Below, piece by piece: positions 33,390 through 45,500 of a stretch of DNA of 64,000 nt; position 1 is the first letter of the stretch; the number at the start of each line of letters is the position of its first letter. Both the position numbers and the translations under genes were made by a program. The DNA lies in NCBI GenBank assembly GCA_907165275.2, contig OU015670.1:5297501-5361500 (forward strand). The letters are read 5' to 3'. Origin of the DNA: Zygaena filipendulae. Taxonomy: Eukaryota > Arthropoda > Insecta > Lepidoptera > Zygaenidae. The notes below the pieces were generated by a model. That model was not told the origin of the DNA and did not search any database. It saw only the letters and a list, made by a program, of their open reading frames with translations.

Positions 33390-36300
33390 GCGATGAACCC
33401 GCGACTGGCGTTCGCCGTGATATCGTCGGCGTGTTGGTCTGCCTTCCAGCACGGCTACAACACGGGCGTCATTAACGCTCCCGCCGATGTGAGTATATCA
33501 TCATCCTCACCCGTATGCCCCGTGCTAGACAAAGATCTACCAAGAATTTCTGCGACGACTGCCCCTCTAGCCAAATTTACATTCTACAATCGTTAACGCA
33601 TAGAAAACTAAGGGAAACAATTGTTAGGTCACGTGGCCACGCAAAACTGGAGCTTTGATTGGACGATTTTACGTGACCAAGATTCATTACTTAGTTTTCC
33701 ATACATTAACGATTGTATAGAATGTCAACTTAGCTAGGGGGGCTGCTCTCGCACCTCCCTCATCCAGCCTCGCGATCTTCCCACGCAGCATTTGCGAGTA
33801 TGTGCAGGTCGCCACTCAAGAAATTTTCTGCCCCTATAGGCTATAGTCATCAGCTCTATAGCATTATCGCCCCTAGATGATTTGTAATTGCTTGAGCACT
33901 GGCTGGTTTTTTTGTCAAAGTCACGATCAAATTCTATTTGGAAGCAACCAAGTTTCCATTTCCACGTTTCAGTAATTCGAAATCTGACCGTCAACATAAT
34001 TCATGTTCACAGACCATGTGGGTGGTATCAGCCGACAGTTATTCACGGCTAGTCATTTACTTGTTAAACTTTTTCCTCAACAGGTGATGAGAGAATGGAT
34101 GTACAATGAAGCGTTGGGTGGAACAAACCAGACTTTATCTTTCAAAGACGATCCGAAAACTACTAATGTGTGGGCGGTGGTTGTATCAATTTACTGCGTG
34201 GGCGGTATGATAGGCGGCATCATCACAGGACTCGTTGCTGACAGGTAGGTGCAACACACCCAGCTGTGCATGCAGAGCATTTCAGCCTAGGCAAAACCGC
34301 ACCATTCTAATGGAACTAACTCGGTTACCGTTTGGTTACCATAGACTAAATGAAACGGATGAAATAAGTTGGCGCAGCAACCCTGGATTTAGGACCATAA
34401 TATTTATGTAGATAGAATGGTTACCAAACCTTTGTTATTTTAATATTAAGTCACATTAAGTAGGTAGGTACAGATAAACATTTGATTGTGTTTATATTGC
34501 CAAAAAATCTTCTATAAACGCACTATAATATTATATTATTCATTATTCTGAATCCGTATACTATTATAATTAATGTGAGTTTGAGTTTGTTACGCTTTAA
34601 CTACAACTAAACCGATTCTAAAAAAAAATTCTTACTCCTTGTACCTCTGACGTACAGAAAAAAGCATAGGGTACTTTTCATCCCGAAATTCCAGCGGGAA
34701 CTCTAAAATTAACGCGGGTGTGTTGAAATAATTTTCATTTCATTCCAGATTTGGCAGAAAAGGCGGTTTGTTGCTGAACAATGTGTTCGTTGTAGTCGGT
34801 ACTATATTCGAGAGTTGTGCCAAGCTGGCCAACTCCGCAGAGATGCTCATTCTGGGCAGGTGAGAACTGAGAGCTGGGTGAATATCGTTATGTGATATCA
34901 AATACCACATAACTGATTTTTCACACCACATGCTCGACAATGCCGAATTATATGTCATGTAAACCTTACCGAAAGCAAGACATTATATCTCTTGGCTTTA
35001 GCCGGGTTATAATGTTCTATTGAATTTCATTATAACCCGCTGGTCAATAATGTGATTTTCACTTTCATAATTCTTATTGCTATGTCCATAACGTCTCATT
35101 TCGCTAAACAGAATGTGTTCTCAGCGGGCGCGGCCAACTCGATTTTCGAAGACCGAAGCCGTGGCCCACTAGATTCGCAGTGAGACGAACTTCATTTGTT
35201 TGTCAAATCGAGTAGGCCACGCCAGCTGAAAGAAGTGGCTATATAGGATCTACTAAGCCTGGTTTTTTATTGTCTCGCATTATGTGAGAAAAGTAGAGTA
35301 TACACCACAGGGATAAAACTGTTTTTTTCTTGGGCGCTTGAATCCCTCACTGCACTCAGGACTCAATCTTAATTCCCTCCCTTTGGTCGGGAATTAACTT
35401 ATAACACCCTCGCTGCGCTCGGGAGTTAAATTTGGAGTCCTTCGTTATGTTCAGGATTCAATGTAGCGCCCGTGACATAAAACAGTGCTTTATCCCCTTG
35501 GTGTATAATCTACTATTAAGATACAATATATCCTCTTAGTATATACTTATACAAAATAACTTTAAACGACTTAACAAATAGTATCTACCAGACAGCTGAT
35601 ATAATACGCAATACTTTTTTATTTTAAATATAATAATAATTATTATAAAATGGTTTATTGCCATCAGAAAGATAGATACTTGATATAATATTATTACATA
35701 CTTACTTAACCACAGACGAATAAGAGAATATTGTACTATAATATGCTAATAATTTTTAAAATTTTTGCAAATAAATAAATTAATAAATAACAAATGTTTA
35801 CCTGAGTCACACGCAGTCGTTTTAATGATTACCTACTTTGCTTATCTTAACGACTCTGAGTGCCTCCGTTAGTTTTCTGTAGCGATATCGATACAACTAT
35901 TACAGATTGTCAACTTGGCTAAGGGGGCTGGCGTAGCAAAGTTCGTTAACCACTAGGCCAACGATGCTGACACTGTAATGTCACTGTCAACCAAATACGC
36001 TAAACTCTGCTCTCCGAGTGCTCTGAATGTTTGTTGTATGTTCCCTTCCAGATTGTTAATAGGCGTCAACAGTGGCCTGAACGCAGGCCTAACCCCGATG
36101 TACCTTGCTGAAATTTCACCAATCTCCTTGCGCGGCTCGGTGAGTAACAATCGATAGGCACCAAGATAGGCACCTACCTACCGATCGTTTAAACTAGGCA
36201 TGTTACGGAGCAAACGGAGCTGCTACTCCGACTCCTCTAAGTTGAAAATTCTGAAGCCCGCTCCACATTCACGGGAGAATCTTGCGAGAACGCGAGAAAA

Positions 36301-39300
36301 CCACGAGAAACGGCGGAAAACATCGGCTCCACATTCATGAGCTCGTTTGCTTGATTGATATTCTAGATATTACATCTCCGGTTCCGACTCCTAAATCGGA
36401 AGTATTAATCAGAGATTTATGTATGTCGCGCGGGAAAACGAAAAATAAAATCAACTGTTAATTTTTTTTTCATGAATAAGTAAAATTCGCACTTACGCAT
36501 ACGACATAACGCTGTTATTCTTGCAACTTTTATAAAAGAAGTATTCGTCGTTTTTAGTGACTGTTAGTGCCCGTCATTCGTCATCAAACTGTGTTAATAA
36601 AAAATAAGTGCATACCTACAGGTTTAATTTATTGATATTTTGCGCCTCTTACTATATGTTTCTTGGGTAAGTGTTTACTGTTTAAACGCTTATTACACTT
36701 TACAATTTGTCAGACACCGATTTAGGAAATCGGAAGGTGTAATCGAAGTTAGAACAGCAGGGCAATTATGTAACTTATGTTGCTATCATATTTCAGTTTC
36801 AATCAGAAAAATAGCGATTTTGTGATTAGTTAATCATGTTTAGGCAGCTTCAACTTTTGAAGTACGTTTAATTTGGTTGATAGCTAGATATTGTGGGTGT
36901 CCAAACGTGCATATGTGATCGCAAAACCACCATATTTTTCATTGTAATCGCAAAATGATAGAAACCAAAGTTACATAATAGCCCCTCAGTTGGTTCCGAT
37001 TTAGGATCAGTAACAGAGAGAGAGCGAGTGATCACCCTACCACAGATAATAATACTAAAAATGTACCCTAGATTAGTCGATTTATGGTACAATTTAGTGT
37101 AGTGTGATCACTCGCTCTCTCTCCTCATTCACTGATCCTAAATTGTATCCGATTTAGGTTCCCTAAATTGGAAGTAGTATAATAAACCCATAGTATGTCA
37201 GTGTGCGAACTCCATTATTTGCAGATAGGAACAGTGTACCAACTGGTGATAACGATGACGATTCTGCTGTCGCAAGCGCTGGGCCTGGGCTCGGTGCTGG
37301 GCACGGCGGCCGGCTGGCCGTGGCTGCTCGCCGTCGGGATCGTCCCGGCGGTGATCCAGTGCGCCACGCTGCCCCTGTGCCCCGAGTCGCCCAAGTACCT
37401 CCTGTTGAACCAAGGGCAGGAGCTACAGGCGCAGAGAGGTGGGAGTCCGGCTCGGCGAGCAAATGTCGCCATTTATTTCCATAGAGACGAAATTTTAGTT
37501 GTACAATTTTATTTTATTTTTTATTTCAGCGCTTAATTGGCTGCGCGGTGATGTTTCTGTACACGCTGAAATGGAAGATATGCATCAGGTATAATTATAT
37601 TACCTACCTACTGCATAAGTCCCCCTTCTTATTACAATACTATTATTTTATATACAAAAGTTCTCAACGGTTCGACGGTTTTGAATGGAAAGGGAGATAT
37701 GAGGGTATAGTGGGCCAAGTAGACAAGTATACCATCTTGTGAAATTTATACTTTTTGTAAAACGTCTGTATGACATTGTAAGTTGCCGTTTTTGCAGCTC
37801 CTAGTTCCAAATTCTAATACAAGCGAAAAACGAATATTGGAGCTGCAAAAACGGCAACTCATAACGTCATAAAGACGTTTTACAAACAGTATAAATTTTA
37901 CGAGGTGGTATACTTGTCTATGTGGCCCACTGTACCTTGAAGAAAGTGCTTGTGCTAATAGGCTCCCGCTCTCGTTAGTTAGTTAACCTCTGTTAACATG
38001 AGACTGTGTTAATTAAGGGTACCTTCAGCTAGCCTGTGTTAACAGGAGCCTGCGTGATAAAAACATCCTTTGATATTATAAAACAAAGTCCCCCGCCGCG
38101 TCTGTCTGTCTGTCTGGCAGTCATGTAACAACGTCCCAATCGTCCCATTCATCCCGTCCCAACAGGAGGCGGAAAAGAACAAAGTGACCGCGAAAGTGAC
38201 ACTCCGCGAGTTGTTCACGAGCCGCACGCTGCGGCAGCCGCTGATCATCGCGATGGTGGTGATGGTGGCGCAGCAGCTGTCCGGCATCAACGCCGTCATG
38301 TTCTTCTCCACTGACATCTTCAAGAAGGTCGGCCTGTCGGACGTCAACTCGCAGTATGCCACTTTAGGTGAGTATTATCTACACTGCGACCTCAGCTACA
38401 TAAGTTGACAATCTTATTACATAAGATGTGGTAAAATTAGCTGCAAATATTCACAAGGCTGAAAGTATACGTTATAACAAATAGGATAAGCGGAAAGATT
38501 CTAATATTATAAGCTTGGTAGTTTTTCACAATATGAGGAAAGTAAATTCAATGAAAAAACATTATAATTACATTCACAAGGTACAGAATATACGTAGCTC
38601 ACTAATACGTAAGTACAGCAAGCGATGCATCAGCTGGTCAGCTCGGTTGAGGTCATTGACCTTAACATGCCGCAATTAAAGTTTAGGAGTGGGAGGTCGT
38701 TACATCATAACTAAGTAAAAAGTGTAGGTACCTATGTGTGACGTCACATCACATGGAATTTCAACTCAAATTATCGTCGTAAGTTTTTGATCACGTGAAA
38801 ATGGAAAAATACGTGTCCAATTTTTTTTTATTATTCTACAAGACGGACTAAAAATTAAAATTTAGTCATAATTCCCATTGTTTTTGTTTGTGTTTTAATT
38901 TCGAACGAAGTTTAGAATGGAACTATCGCTCAAGGTATGACATGTCTATGATCATCAGGGATGGGCGCGATGAACGTGGTGATGACGGTGGTGAGCCTGT
39001 TCCTGGTGGAGATGGCCGGGCGGAAGACGCTGCTGCTGACCGGCTTCACCGGCATGATGGTGTGCACCATCGTCCTCACCGTGGGCATGTTATATGTGAG
39101 TCAAAAATTCATTACATATAACTTACAGCACCGATGGTCTAGCAGTTAGCCAACGGCCAACCTGACTGCCGCGCCAGGTGGCACGGGGTTGATCCCCTGG
39201 CCTCGTCATGATATGTTTACCTCGAATATGGGTATTTAGTATACACACATACATTGTAAAGGTGTTTATAAAATTTAAATTGTAACTTTTCCGCCGCACT

Positions 39301-42007
39301 CAGAGTCGACTTTAATGATTACTTAGTTAAGTATGGATTTTGAAAACAAAACTGCCGCAATCAGAAAAGTTTAATAAATTAATGTTAATTGGTATTTAAC
39401 TAATAAAGTCACATCTCATTAAATGCCAATTAACATTAATTTACTGAACGTCTCTGATTGCGGCAGTTTTGTTTTCAAAATCTATAATCATCAAAGTCGA
39501 CTCTGAGTGCGGATCAAACTTTGCTTAGTTATGGCGCTGTTTGATAATGTCTTTGACGTTACTTTTACTTAGTAAAATTTTAAATTAATTACGATCGTTA
39601 GCATACACAGGTACGTATAATATTTTTTCATTACTCATACTCGGAAAGTAGGTCTGAAGTTGCCTGAGAAGCGGGTTGAAAGTAACCCTTTTCAGCCCTA
39701 GGGAGAATCGCTTTCAACTGACAACTGTCAAATTATTAAAAAAAAACTAGGTCTATTTTCACATTTCTATGGAACCATGTTTCAACTTTCTATACAGCCA
39801 GCGCGATGTAAAATTGAAATAACGTAAAGTTTAAGTAGGTATTAATTAAAATAAAATTCATTCACTTTTTCTTAAGCTAATTCCTATTTATATTTTTTTA
39901 TTTTCTTTAATTAATACTTAATAATTAAAGAAAATATTTTTTTTAGGTCGCCACAATGTAAATAAAAAATACTGGCTGAATAGCTAGCCGGCCAAAGAAA
40001 AAGAAATAGGTGGGAAAGTGTCAAGCGACTATCCGATCTTCACTCATTTTTTCTTTAGCTAATTCCTATTTTTATTTTGACTTTCCTTGCATTCGTAATG
40101 AAAAGCACAGTGTTACCCTCGGGAGAAAGACTTATTTAGTCCCTCGATCTATTGGCGCCCTCGCTACGCTCGGGCGCCAAACCCCGTCTCGGGACTAAAT
40201 AAGTTACTTTCACCCCTAGGATAACAATGTACTATTACATACCTACTGTGACGGCCGTAAATAGTTGGATTGCCGGCCCCCGGCAGTAATGCACTATTAT
40301 AAACTTTGTGTCGTGTCATTCGTCAGACGGCGACGGCGGCGGTGTCGTACTTGTGCATCGCGATGGTGATACTGTTCGTGGTGATGTTCGCGGTGGGCCC
40401 CGGCTCCATACCCTGGTTCCTGGTCACCGGTGAGCTCGCTGGCTAGATAATATTATTTTTCTTATACATAATTAAGTTCGCCATTTGTACTTTTTGAAGA
40501 ATAAATAAATAAATAAAGTACTCCACCCAAAGGTTGTCTGGAAGAGATCGCTAGTAAAGCGATAAGACCGCCTTTTGTATGCCTTTAGTTATAAGTTTTT
40601 GTTAACACACTGTAACATTATTTTGGTGTACAATAAAGTGTATTCTATTCTATTTCTAAAGTACTTACTAAAATATTGCCCAAAAGGAACATAATAAACA
40701 ATAGACAAAAAAGAGGAAAGGATAGTAAGGAGTAAGGACAGAACAATGGCGGCCTCGATCTTTTAATTATGGTGATAAAAGAACTATAGATAGTTCAGTT
40801 GGTGATAAGAATTGAAATCTTTGAGATATCAAGTATTTTTTCCTCCTGTAAAACCTTCAAAAAGCAAATACGCGATCTTTACAAGTTGCACTTACGCGGA
40901 TTCGCACGCGCAGCGACGATAACTTACATTACCTACTGTAGCGGCCAACAAAAAAGCAATTGATGGGTGAACGTGTAAATCTAGGCCGAGGCGAAGCTAA
41001 CATATCATTGCTTGCTTGTGGCCAACGCTTGTGTATGTGTAATACTTTCTCAAAGAATGCGTGGAAATACACTACACAGGTGTATTTTACGTAAAATGCT
41101 ACCTGGGGTACAGCACAAGCTTTCTGTTTGCAAGCCAATTCAAAATTTAAATAAAATCTTTGTTAAGTTATCTACTCGGTTGCCAGTGCTACGTTTTAGA
41201 GCACGAAGACAGTTCCATTCTTAAAATTACACGTCACGCGTTATGGTTTGTTTCAGAGTTGTTCAACCAGTCGGCGCGCCCGACGGCCGCGTCGGCGGCG
41301 GTGTGCATCAACTGGACGGCCAACTTCATCGTCGGACTCGGCTTCTATCCGCTATCCGTGAGTCTAATATACGTATTCTTTAGTTTACAGAGCGCAATAT
41401 AAATAAGTCACCCAGCCCCCTTAGTCAGTATTATATTATCTGTGGCTAAGTTGACAATCCATCGAATCGTCGATGTGGTCACGTAAAATCGTCCAATGAA
41501 AAGTCTAGTTTTGCGTGACACGTTTTTCAATGCATTAACGATTATAGATTGTCGACTTGGCTAAGGGGGCACGTATATAGTACAGTGAGCATCGAAAATA
41601 TGTAAGCACTTTTGTCGAACGTTGAACATTACTATTGCAATAAGTTTCAACGAAAGTCGAAAGTCATTACCTACATGATTCTGATGCTGACCGTACCTGG
41701 ACGACCAAGCTTTGCTCTGCTTTTTTTTGTTCATTTGACAGTTGACACTATCCCCGACTCCTGAGTGACTTATTATTTACTATTACATTGTAGGGGAAAC
41801 GGCTATATAGCTAGGTAGAGTTGGAAAAATAAATAAATAATAATAATATTGTTCGTTTGTTGTTTCCAGCAAGTCATCGATTCGTACGTATTCCTGATAT
41901 TCGTCGTGCTTCAGTTGATCTTCATCATCTTCATATTCTTCAAAGTGCCAGAGACGAAGAACAAGACTGTGGAACAAATCACAGCCATGTTCCGACAGCA
42001 ATTGTAA
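33390..42007 (+). CDS. Class I SLC2 (GLUT1/3-like) facilitated sugar transporter, 11 exons
   Basis: Exons 33390-33488, 34084-34244, 34749-34859, 36052-36139, 37225-37438, 37530-37588, 38166-38367, 38959-39095, 40327-40429, 41257-41357 and 41870-42007 (TAA). All are GT-AG with consistent phases; about 469 residues from the ATG at 33393, close to a full GLUT. Motifs in order: GYNTGVINAP (helix 1), LVADRFGRKGG (loop 2-3), YLAEISPISLRGS (after helix 4), IGTVYQLV (helix 5), PESPKYLL (after helix 6), QQLSGINAVMFFS (helix 7, with the QLS triad linked to glucose preference), AGRKTLLL (loop 8-9), VGPGSIPWF (helix 10) and FKVPETKNKT (C terminus). It should move hexoses down their gradient at the plasma membrane. 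A good acceptor precedes the ATG codon, so an upstream non-coding or short coding exon probably exists. Introns are full of MITEs but no exon is damaged. Confidence 0.93.
33561..33743. mobile_element. MITE, TTAGCCAAGTTGACA family (copy in transporter intron 1)
   Basis: Ends GCCCCTCTAGCCAAATTTAC and the inverse of GCCCCCCTAGCTAAGTTGAC. Both arms continue into 'aatcgttaacgcatagaaaa', or close to it. About 183 bp, no ORF. Confidence 0.8.
34540..34735 (+). mobile_element. CTAG-type dispersed element, truncated, in intron
   Basis: 'aatgtgagtttgagtttgtt', 'agcatagggtacttttcatc' and 'gcgggaactctaaaattaac' are present. It runs to within about 15 bp of the acceptor at 34748, and the CTAG end is missing. 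Confidence 0.55.
34860..36051 (+). other. Transporter intron 3
   Basis: Contains a repeat-like stretch at 35290-35510 with recurring 'ctcgctgcgctcgggagtta' type text. A deleted copy of the GCCGCACTCAGAGTCGAC MITE lies at 35803-35872, and an end fragment of the TTAGCCAAGTTGACA MITE at 35905-35932 ('gattgtcaacttggctaagg'). No exon is seen. Confidence 0.5.
36758..36987 (+). repeat. Dispersed repeat, copy 2 (partner at 5345-5583)
   Basis: 'gctatcatatttcagtttca', 'gattttgtgattagttaatc' and 'gatcgcaaaaccaccatatt' align with the 5345-5583 copy. Confidence 0.6.
36992..37155. repeat. Inverted repeat with (GA)n/(CT)n arms
   Basis: 'ggttccgatttaggatcagt' and 'agagagagagcgagtgatca' at left face 'tgatcactcgctctctctcc' and 'actgatcctaaattgtatcc' at right. 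About 164 bp, palindromic, immediately after the 36758 repeat and before the exon at 37225. Confidence 0.7.
37706..37934. mobile_element. Foldback MITE with TA-flanked AGTGGGCCA ends (mariner-like)
   Basis: About 95-bp inverted arms: 'agtgggccaagtagacaagt', 'ttgtaaaacgtctgtatgac' and 'gttgccgtttttgcagctcc' at left, mirrored at right ending 'tgtggcccactgta'. A TA dinucleotide at each edge fits a Tc1/mariner-type MITE. It lies in the intron after the short 37530-37588 exon. Confidence 0.75.
38673..38875 (-). mobile_element. TTAGTCCGTC MITE family, partial copy in intron
   Basis: 'attaaagtttaggagtggga', 'gtgtgacgtcacatcacatg', 'gaaaaatacgtgtccaattt' and 'ctacaagacggactaaaaat'. The left part is missing. 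Confidence 0.65.
39126..39240 (+). mobile_element. tRNA-derived SINE head
   Basis: A-box-like TGGTCTAGCAG (39134-39144) and B-box-like GGGTTGATCCCC (39186-39197), spaced as in pol III-transcribed SINE heads. It lies in the intron after the 38959-39095 exon, in sense orientation. Confidence 0.6.
39291..39512. mobile_element. Foldback MITE, GCCGCACTCAGAGTCGAC family (copy 2)
   Basis: 'ccgccgcactcagagtcgac' mirrored by 'gtcgactctgagtgcgg', with inner 'aaaacaaaactgccgcaatc' facing 'gattgcggcagttttgtttt'. It is close to the 19015-19257 copy but lacks about 12 bp in the right arm. Confidence 0.85.
39513..40326 (+). other. Rest of the transporter intron before the 40327 exon
   Basis: A stretch at 40100-40230 ('gcgccctcgctacgctcggg') is of the same 'ctcgctgcgctcggg' type as 35400-35430. 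No exon is seen. Confidence 0.4.
40430..41256 (+). other. Transporter intron between the 40327 and 41257 exons
   Basis: AT-rich; no recognised element or exon. Confidence 0.4.
41415..41570. mobile_element. MITE, TTAGCCAAGTTGACA family (copy in last intron)
   Basis: 'gcccccttag' then, after about 20 bp extra, 'gctaagttgacaatcc' at left; 'gattgtcgacttggctaagg' + gggc at right. The shared core 'tggtcacgtaaaatcgtcca' is present. Confidence 0.75.
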
Positions 42008-42245
42008 ACTTTCACTGCACCAGCTGCAAGCCCATTCAGTGGGGTTAGGAGGTGGGGATGACCCTAGAATCTAGTTCTAGAACCTAGATCATGGAGTTGG
42101 ACCAATTTCCTAAGTCAACCGGGCCTGTCACAAATTGGTGCGAAGTCACGTGGACTCTATAGATGGCGCTGAATAAGAAACTAGTTACATTATCATCTTA
42201 TGTACCTCCAGATCTGACTTCGGTTACGACACTTTTAAATCAGAG
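42008..42245 (+). other. Transporter 3' UTR remnant up to the LTR insertion
   Basis: The 238 bp after the stop contain no AATAAA. The first one downstream is at 42281, inside the inserted LTR. The last five bases, cagag, are the target duplication of the gypsy element. Confidence 0.6.
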
Positions 42246-42440
42246 TGAGAAATATGTAGCTTAGGTATAGGGTGCTGCTCAATAAAACACGTCTGCTTGT
42301 AACCGAATTTAATCTCGAACAAAGAAACGGATAACGGATTTTAATAATATGATTTCGTAGCTACCTACCAATGATATTAAGTACTAACAAAATCATTGCT
42401 ACCTACCTATTCGTTATATTTGTTACCCACATACATTACA
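42246..42440 (-). repeat. Gypsy element 3' LTR
   Basis: 195 bp, identical by eye to 46806-47000. On the plus strand it offers an AATAAA (42281) to the upstream transporter. Confidence 0.93.
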
Positions 42441-42458
42441 CCCTCACTCTTAATTGTA
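42441..42458 (-). promoter_or_regulatory. Polypurine tract of the gypsy element
   Basis: Read on the minus strand it is 'aagagtgaggg' immediately before the 3' LTR's TGTAATG, the expected priming site for plus-strand DNA synthesis. Confidence 0.6.
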
Positions 42459-42530
42459 ACTATATATATATATACCTAGGTAAAGTAGATGCTTAACTAA
42501 AACAACCATTACTTAAAACTAAAACAACGA

Positions 42531-45500
42531 TTACTTAAAACTAACAGTATAACCATATCTTTCCGGCGGTTTTATTAAGTTTCGAGGTCGGAGCCGTCTG
42601 GGCGTGTTCAGCGGCGGAACGTTTTCCTCCTGGCCCCCGGGCGGTCCGGTGCTACCAAGCGCGGTTCGACCCTCATCCCCCACTAACGCTTCGGTTTCCA
42701 CTCTTGCGCCTTCGTCACTCGTCACACTGGGGTCGGGTGACGAGGCTTCTCCGGCACTGAGCCATCTCCTCCTAATCTGATCGACATGCCTAACCATGCG
42801 TGGACCGTCTTCTCTACCTATCTCATAATTCCGTGAACCTGATCTGGCCTCTATCTGCCCGGCTACCCATTTGTCGTGTCCCGTGTAATCTCTGACCCAT
42901 ACCTTATCTCCTACCTCGAAATCTCTTTTTATACCCTTCGCGTAACTCGCTTGCTTAAGTTGCGCTTCCTGTACCCTTTCTTCTACCTGCCTATCCCCTC
43001 GTAATAAGTCTAAACGTGACCTTAACTGTCTGCGCTGTAGTAGCATGGCGGGAGATACTCCTGTAGTCCCATGCTCTACATTTCTATAGGCTAATAAATA
43101 CGATTGTAAGGCCGCCTCAATATCGACCCCTTCCCGCAGTGATTTTTTTATTGCCCGCTTGCATAGCTTCACCGCCCCTTCGGCCGCACCGTTGGATGAT
43201 GGGTGGTATGCCGCTGAGTACGTTACTCTGATCCCGTTATTTTTTAAAAAGTCGCAGTACTCTTTACTCGTGAACGGAGGCCCGTTATCCGATACTAGTT
43301 CCGCGGGTATCCCGAAACGCGCAAACGTTTCCCTCATCACCTTGATGACCACTCCGGCTGTGGTCCTCGGCATTAAGAAGGCTTCTAACCACTTTGTGGT
43401 GGAGTCTATTAGTATTAGGAACGTCTTACCGTGGTACGGCCCCAAGAAATCGATATGCACCCTCGTCCACGGACCCGGCTCGTGGCGCCACGGCTGCGGC
43501 GGGGCGCGCGCGGGCGCCGCTCCCTCCGCCGCGCACGTCCCACATTCTCGGCAACGGCGTTCTATGTCGGCGTCTATGCCCGGCCACCATACTATACTTC
43601 GAGCCATACTTTTAATTTTGACAATCCCCATGTGCCCTACGTGTAATTCATCTAAAATAGTTCCTCTCAATGAGCTCGGTATCACCAATCTGTAACCCCA
43701 TACTATGCAACCCATATCTACGTATAATTCGTTTCGTCGCAAGAAGTACGGTCTTAAATTTTCCTCTGTACAGTGACTCGGCCACCCCGATTGGCAAAAT
43801 AACATAACTTTTTGTAAAATTGTATCGTTTTTGGTATCTATCTGTGCTATGCTCCTAGTAATTGGTAAAAAGTTTTGGATAAAGTTGATGTATGTGGTTT
43901 CACATGGCGCTCGCCTGGCGACATCTACTGGCAACCGCGATAAAGCATCCGCCGCGTTGTTTTCGCTCCGTACGTATTCAATATTATAATCGTATCCGCC
44001 TAACAAAACCGCCCATCGTTGCATCCTACTCGCTGCCATGATCGGTACCCCGGTCTTGTCCCCGAATATAGTCACTAACGGCTTATGATCCGTTCTTAAA
44101 GTGAACTTTCTACCATAAAGATAGTGATGAAATTTTCTCACGCCATAAATAATTGCTAAAGCTTCACGTTCTATCTGTGAATACGCTTTTTCCGCCGAGT
44201 TGAGTGCCCGCGACGCGTACGCGACCGGTCGCTCCCCATCCGCGGTGAGGTGCGAGATGACCGCGCCGACCCCCACACTGCTCGCGTCCGTGGTCAGCAC
44301 CACGGGCAACTCCGGCGAGTAGTGCGCCAATACTTCGCTAGAAATCAATAGACTTTTAACTTTATTGAATGCCCGCTCACACTGTTTATTCCATTCGTAT
44401 TTTACTTCCTTCCTAAGCAGAGAATACAATGGAGACAGTATCGTACTAATATTAGGAACAAATCGGGCATAGTACATGACTAAGCCTAAAAACGACTTTA
44501 ATTCCGAAACATTTTTGGGGGTTACTACATTTTTTATACCCTCAATTTTATCCGCGCAGGTCTGTATGCCTTTTTTACTGATCACAAAACCTAGATACGT
44601 GACAGATTCCGCAAAGAATGTGCACTTGTTCTCTTTTATTTTCAAGCCGTATTTTTGTAGTCTCCTAAATACTTCGTGTAGGGTTGCTATATGCGATCGA
44701 TCATCTACCCCTGTAATAATAATATCGTCCAAAAAGATGCCTACTCTAGGTATGTCTGAGAACAACTGTTCTATTTTCCTTTGGAAAATTCCCGGACTAG
44801 AGGCCAAGCCATAGATTAATCGGTTATATCTAAACAACCCTTTATGTGTATTGATAACTGTGAATTTTTTTGATTGCTCATTTAGCTCAAATTGTGCATA
44901 AGCCTGAGATAAATCAATTTTTGTGTACTTCTCTCCCCCATGTAACTTTGCTAACAGATCCTCCACTCTCGGTAAAGGAAAACGGTCCACGTCCAGGCAT
45001 TTGTTCAGTGTAATCTTAAAATCCCCACAAATACGAATAGTGCCATCTTTTTTCATCACCGGCACTATGGGTGTCGCCCAGTCTGACGTGTGTACCGGCG
45101 TGAGGATACCGTCCCGCACGTGCTGCTCCAGCGCGCGCTCCACCGGCTCGCGCAGCGCGTAGGCCAGCGGGCGCGCGCGCAGGAACACCGGCCGCGCGCC
45201 CTCGCGCACGTTAAACCCCACCGTTCCGCCGTTGAACCTGCCCAGGCCCTCCGCGAACACCTCAGAGTATCTGGAACTGAAATTACTTAGATTGAATACA
45301 AAGTCTTTATTTTTGCTAACATTGTTACAGTCGTGAATTGGTAGTTCTATTTTTAATTCTCTTATCCACTGCCTGCCTACTAGACAAGTTCTCCCAGATC
45401 TAATGATATACAAATCTAATGTCTTATTTTGACCGTTATATGATACATCGGTGGTAATTTTACCTACTGGCTGCACTATCTCGCCTGTATAATAACGTAG

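Noticed and set aside
37195..37536. Alternative ORFs in other frames over the GC-rich transporter exon
   Set aside because: Only the frame reading IGTVYQLV...PESPKYLL matches the GLUT fold and joins in phase to both neighbours.
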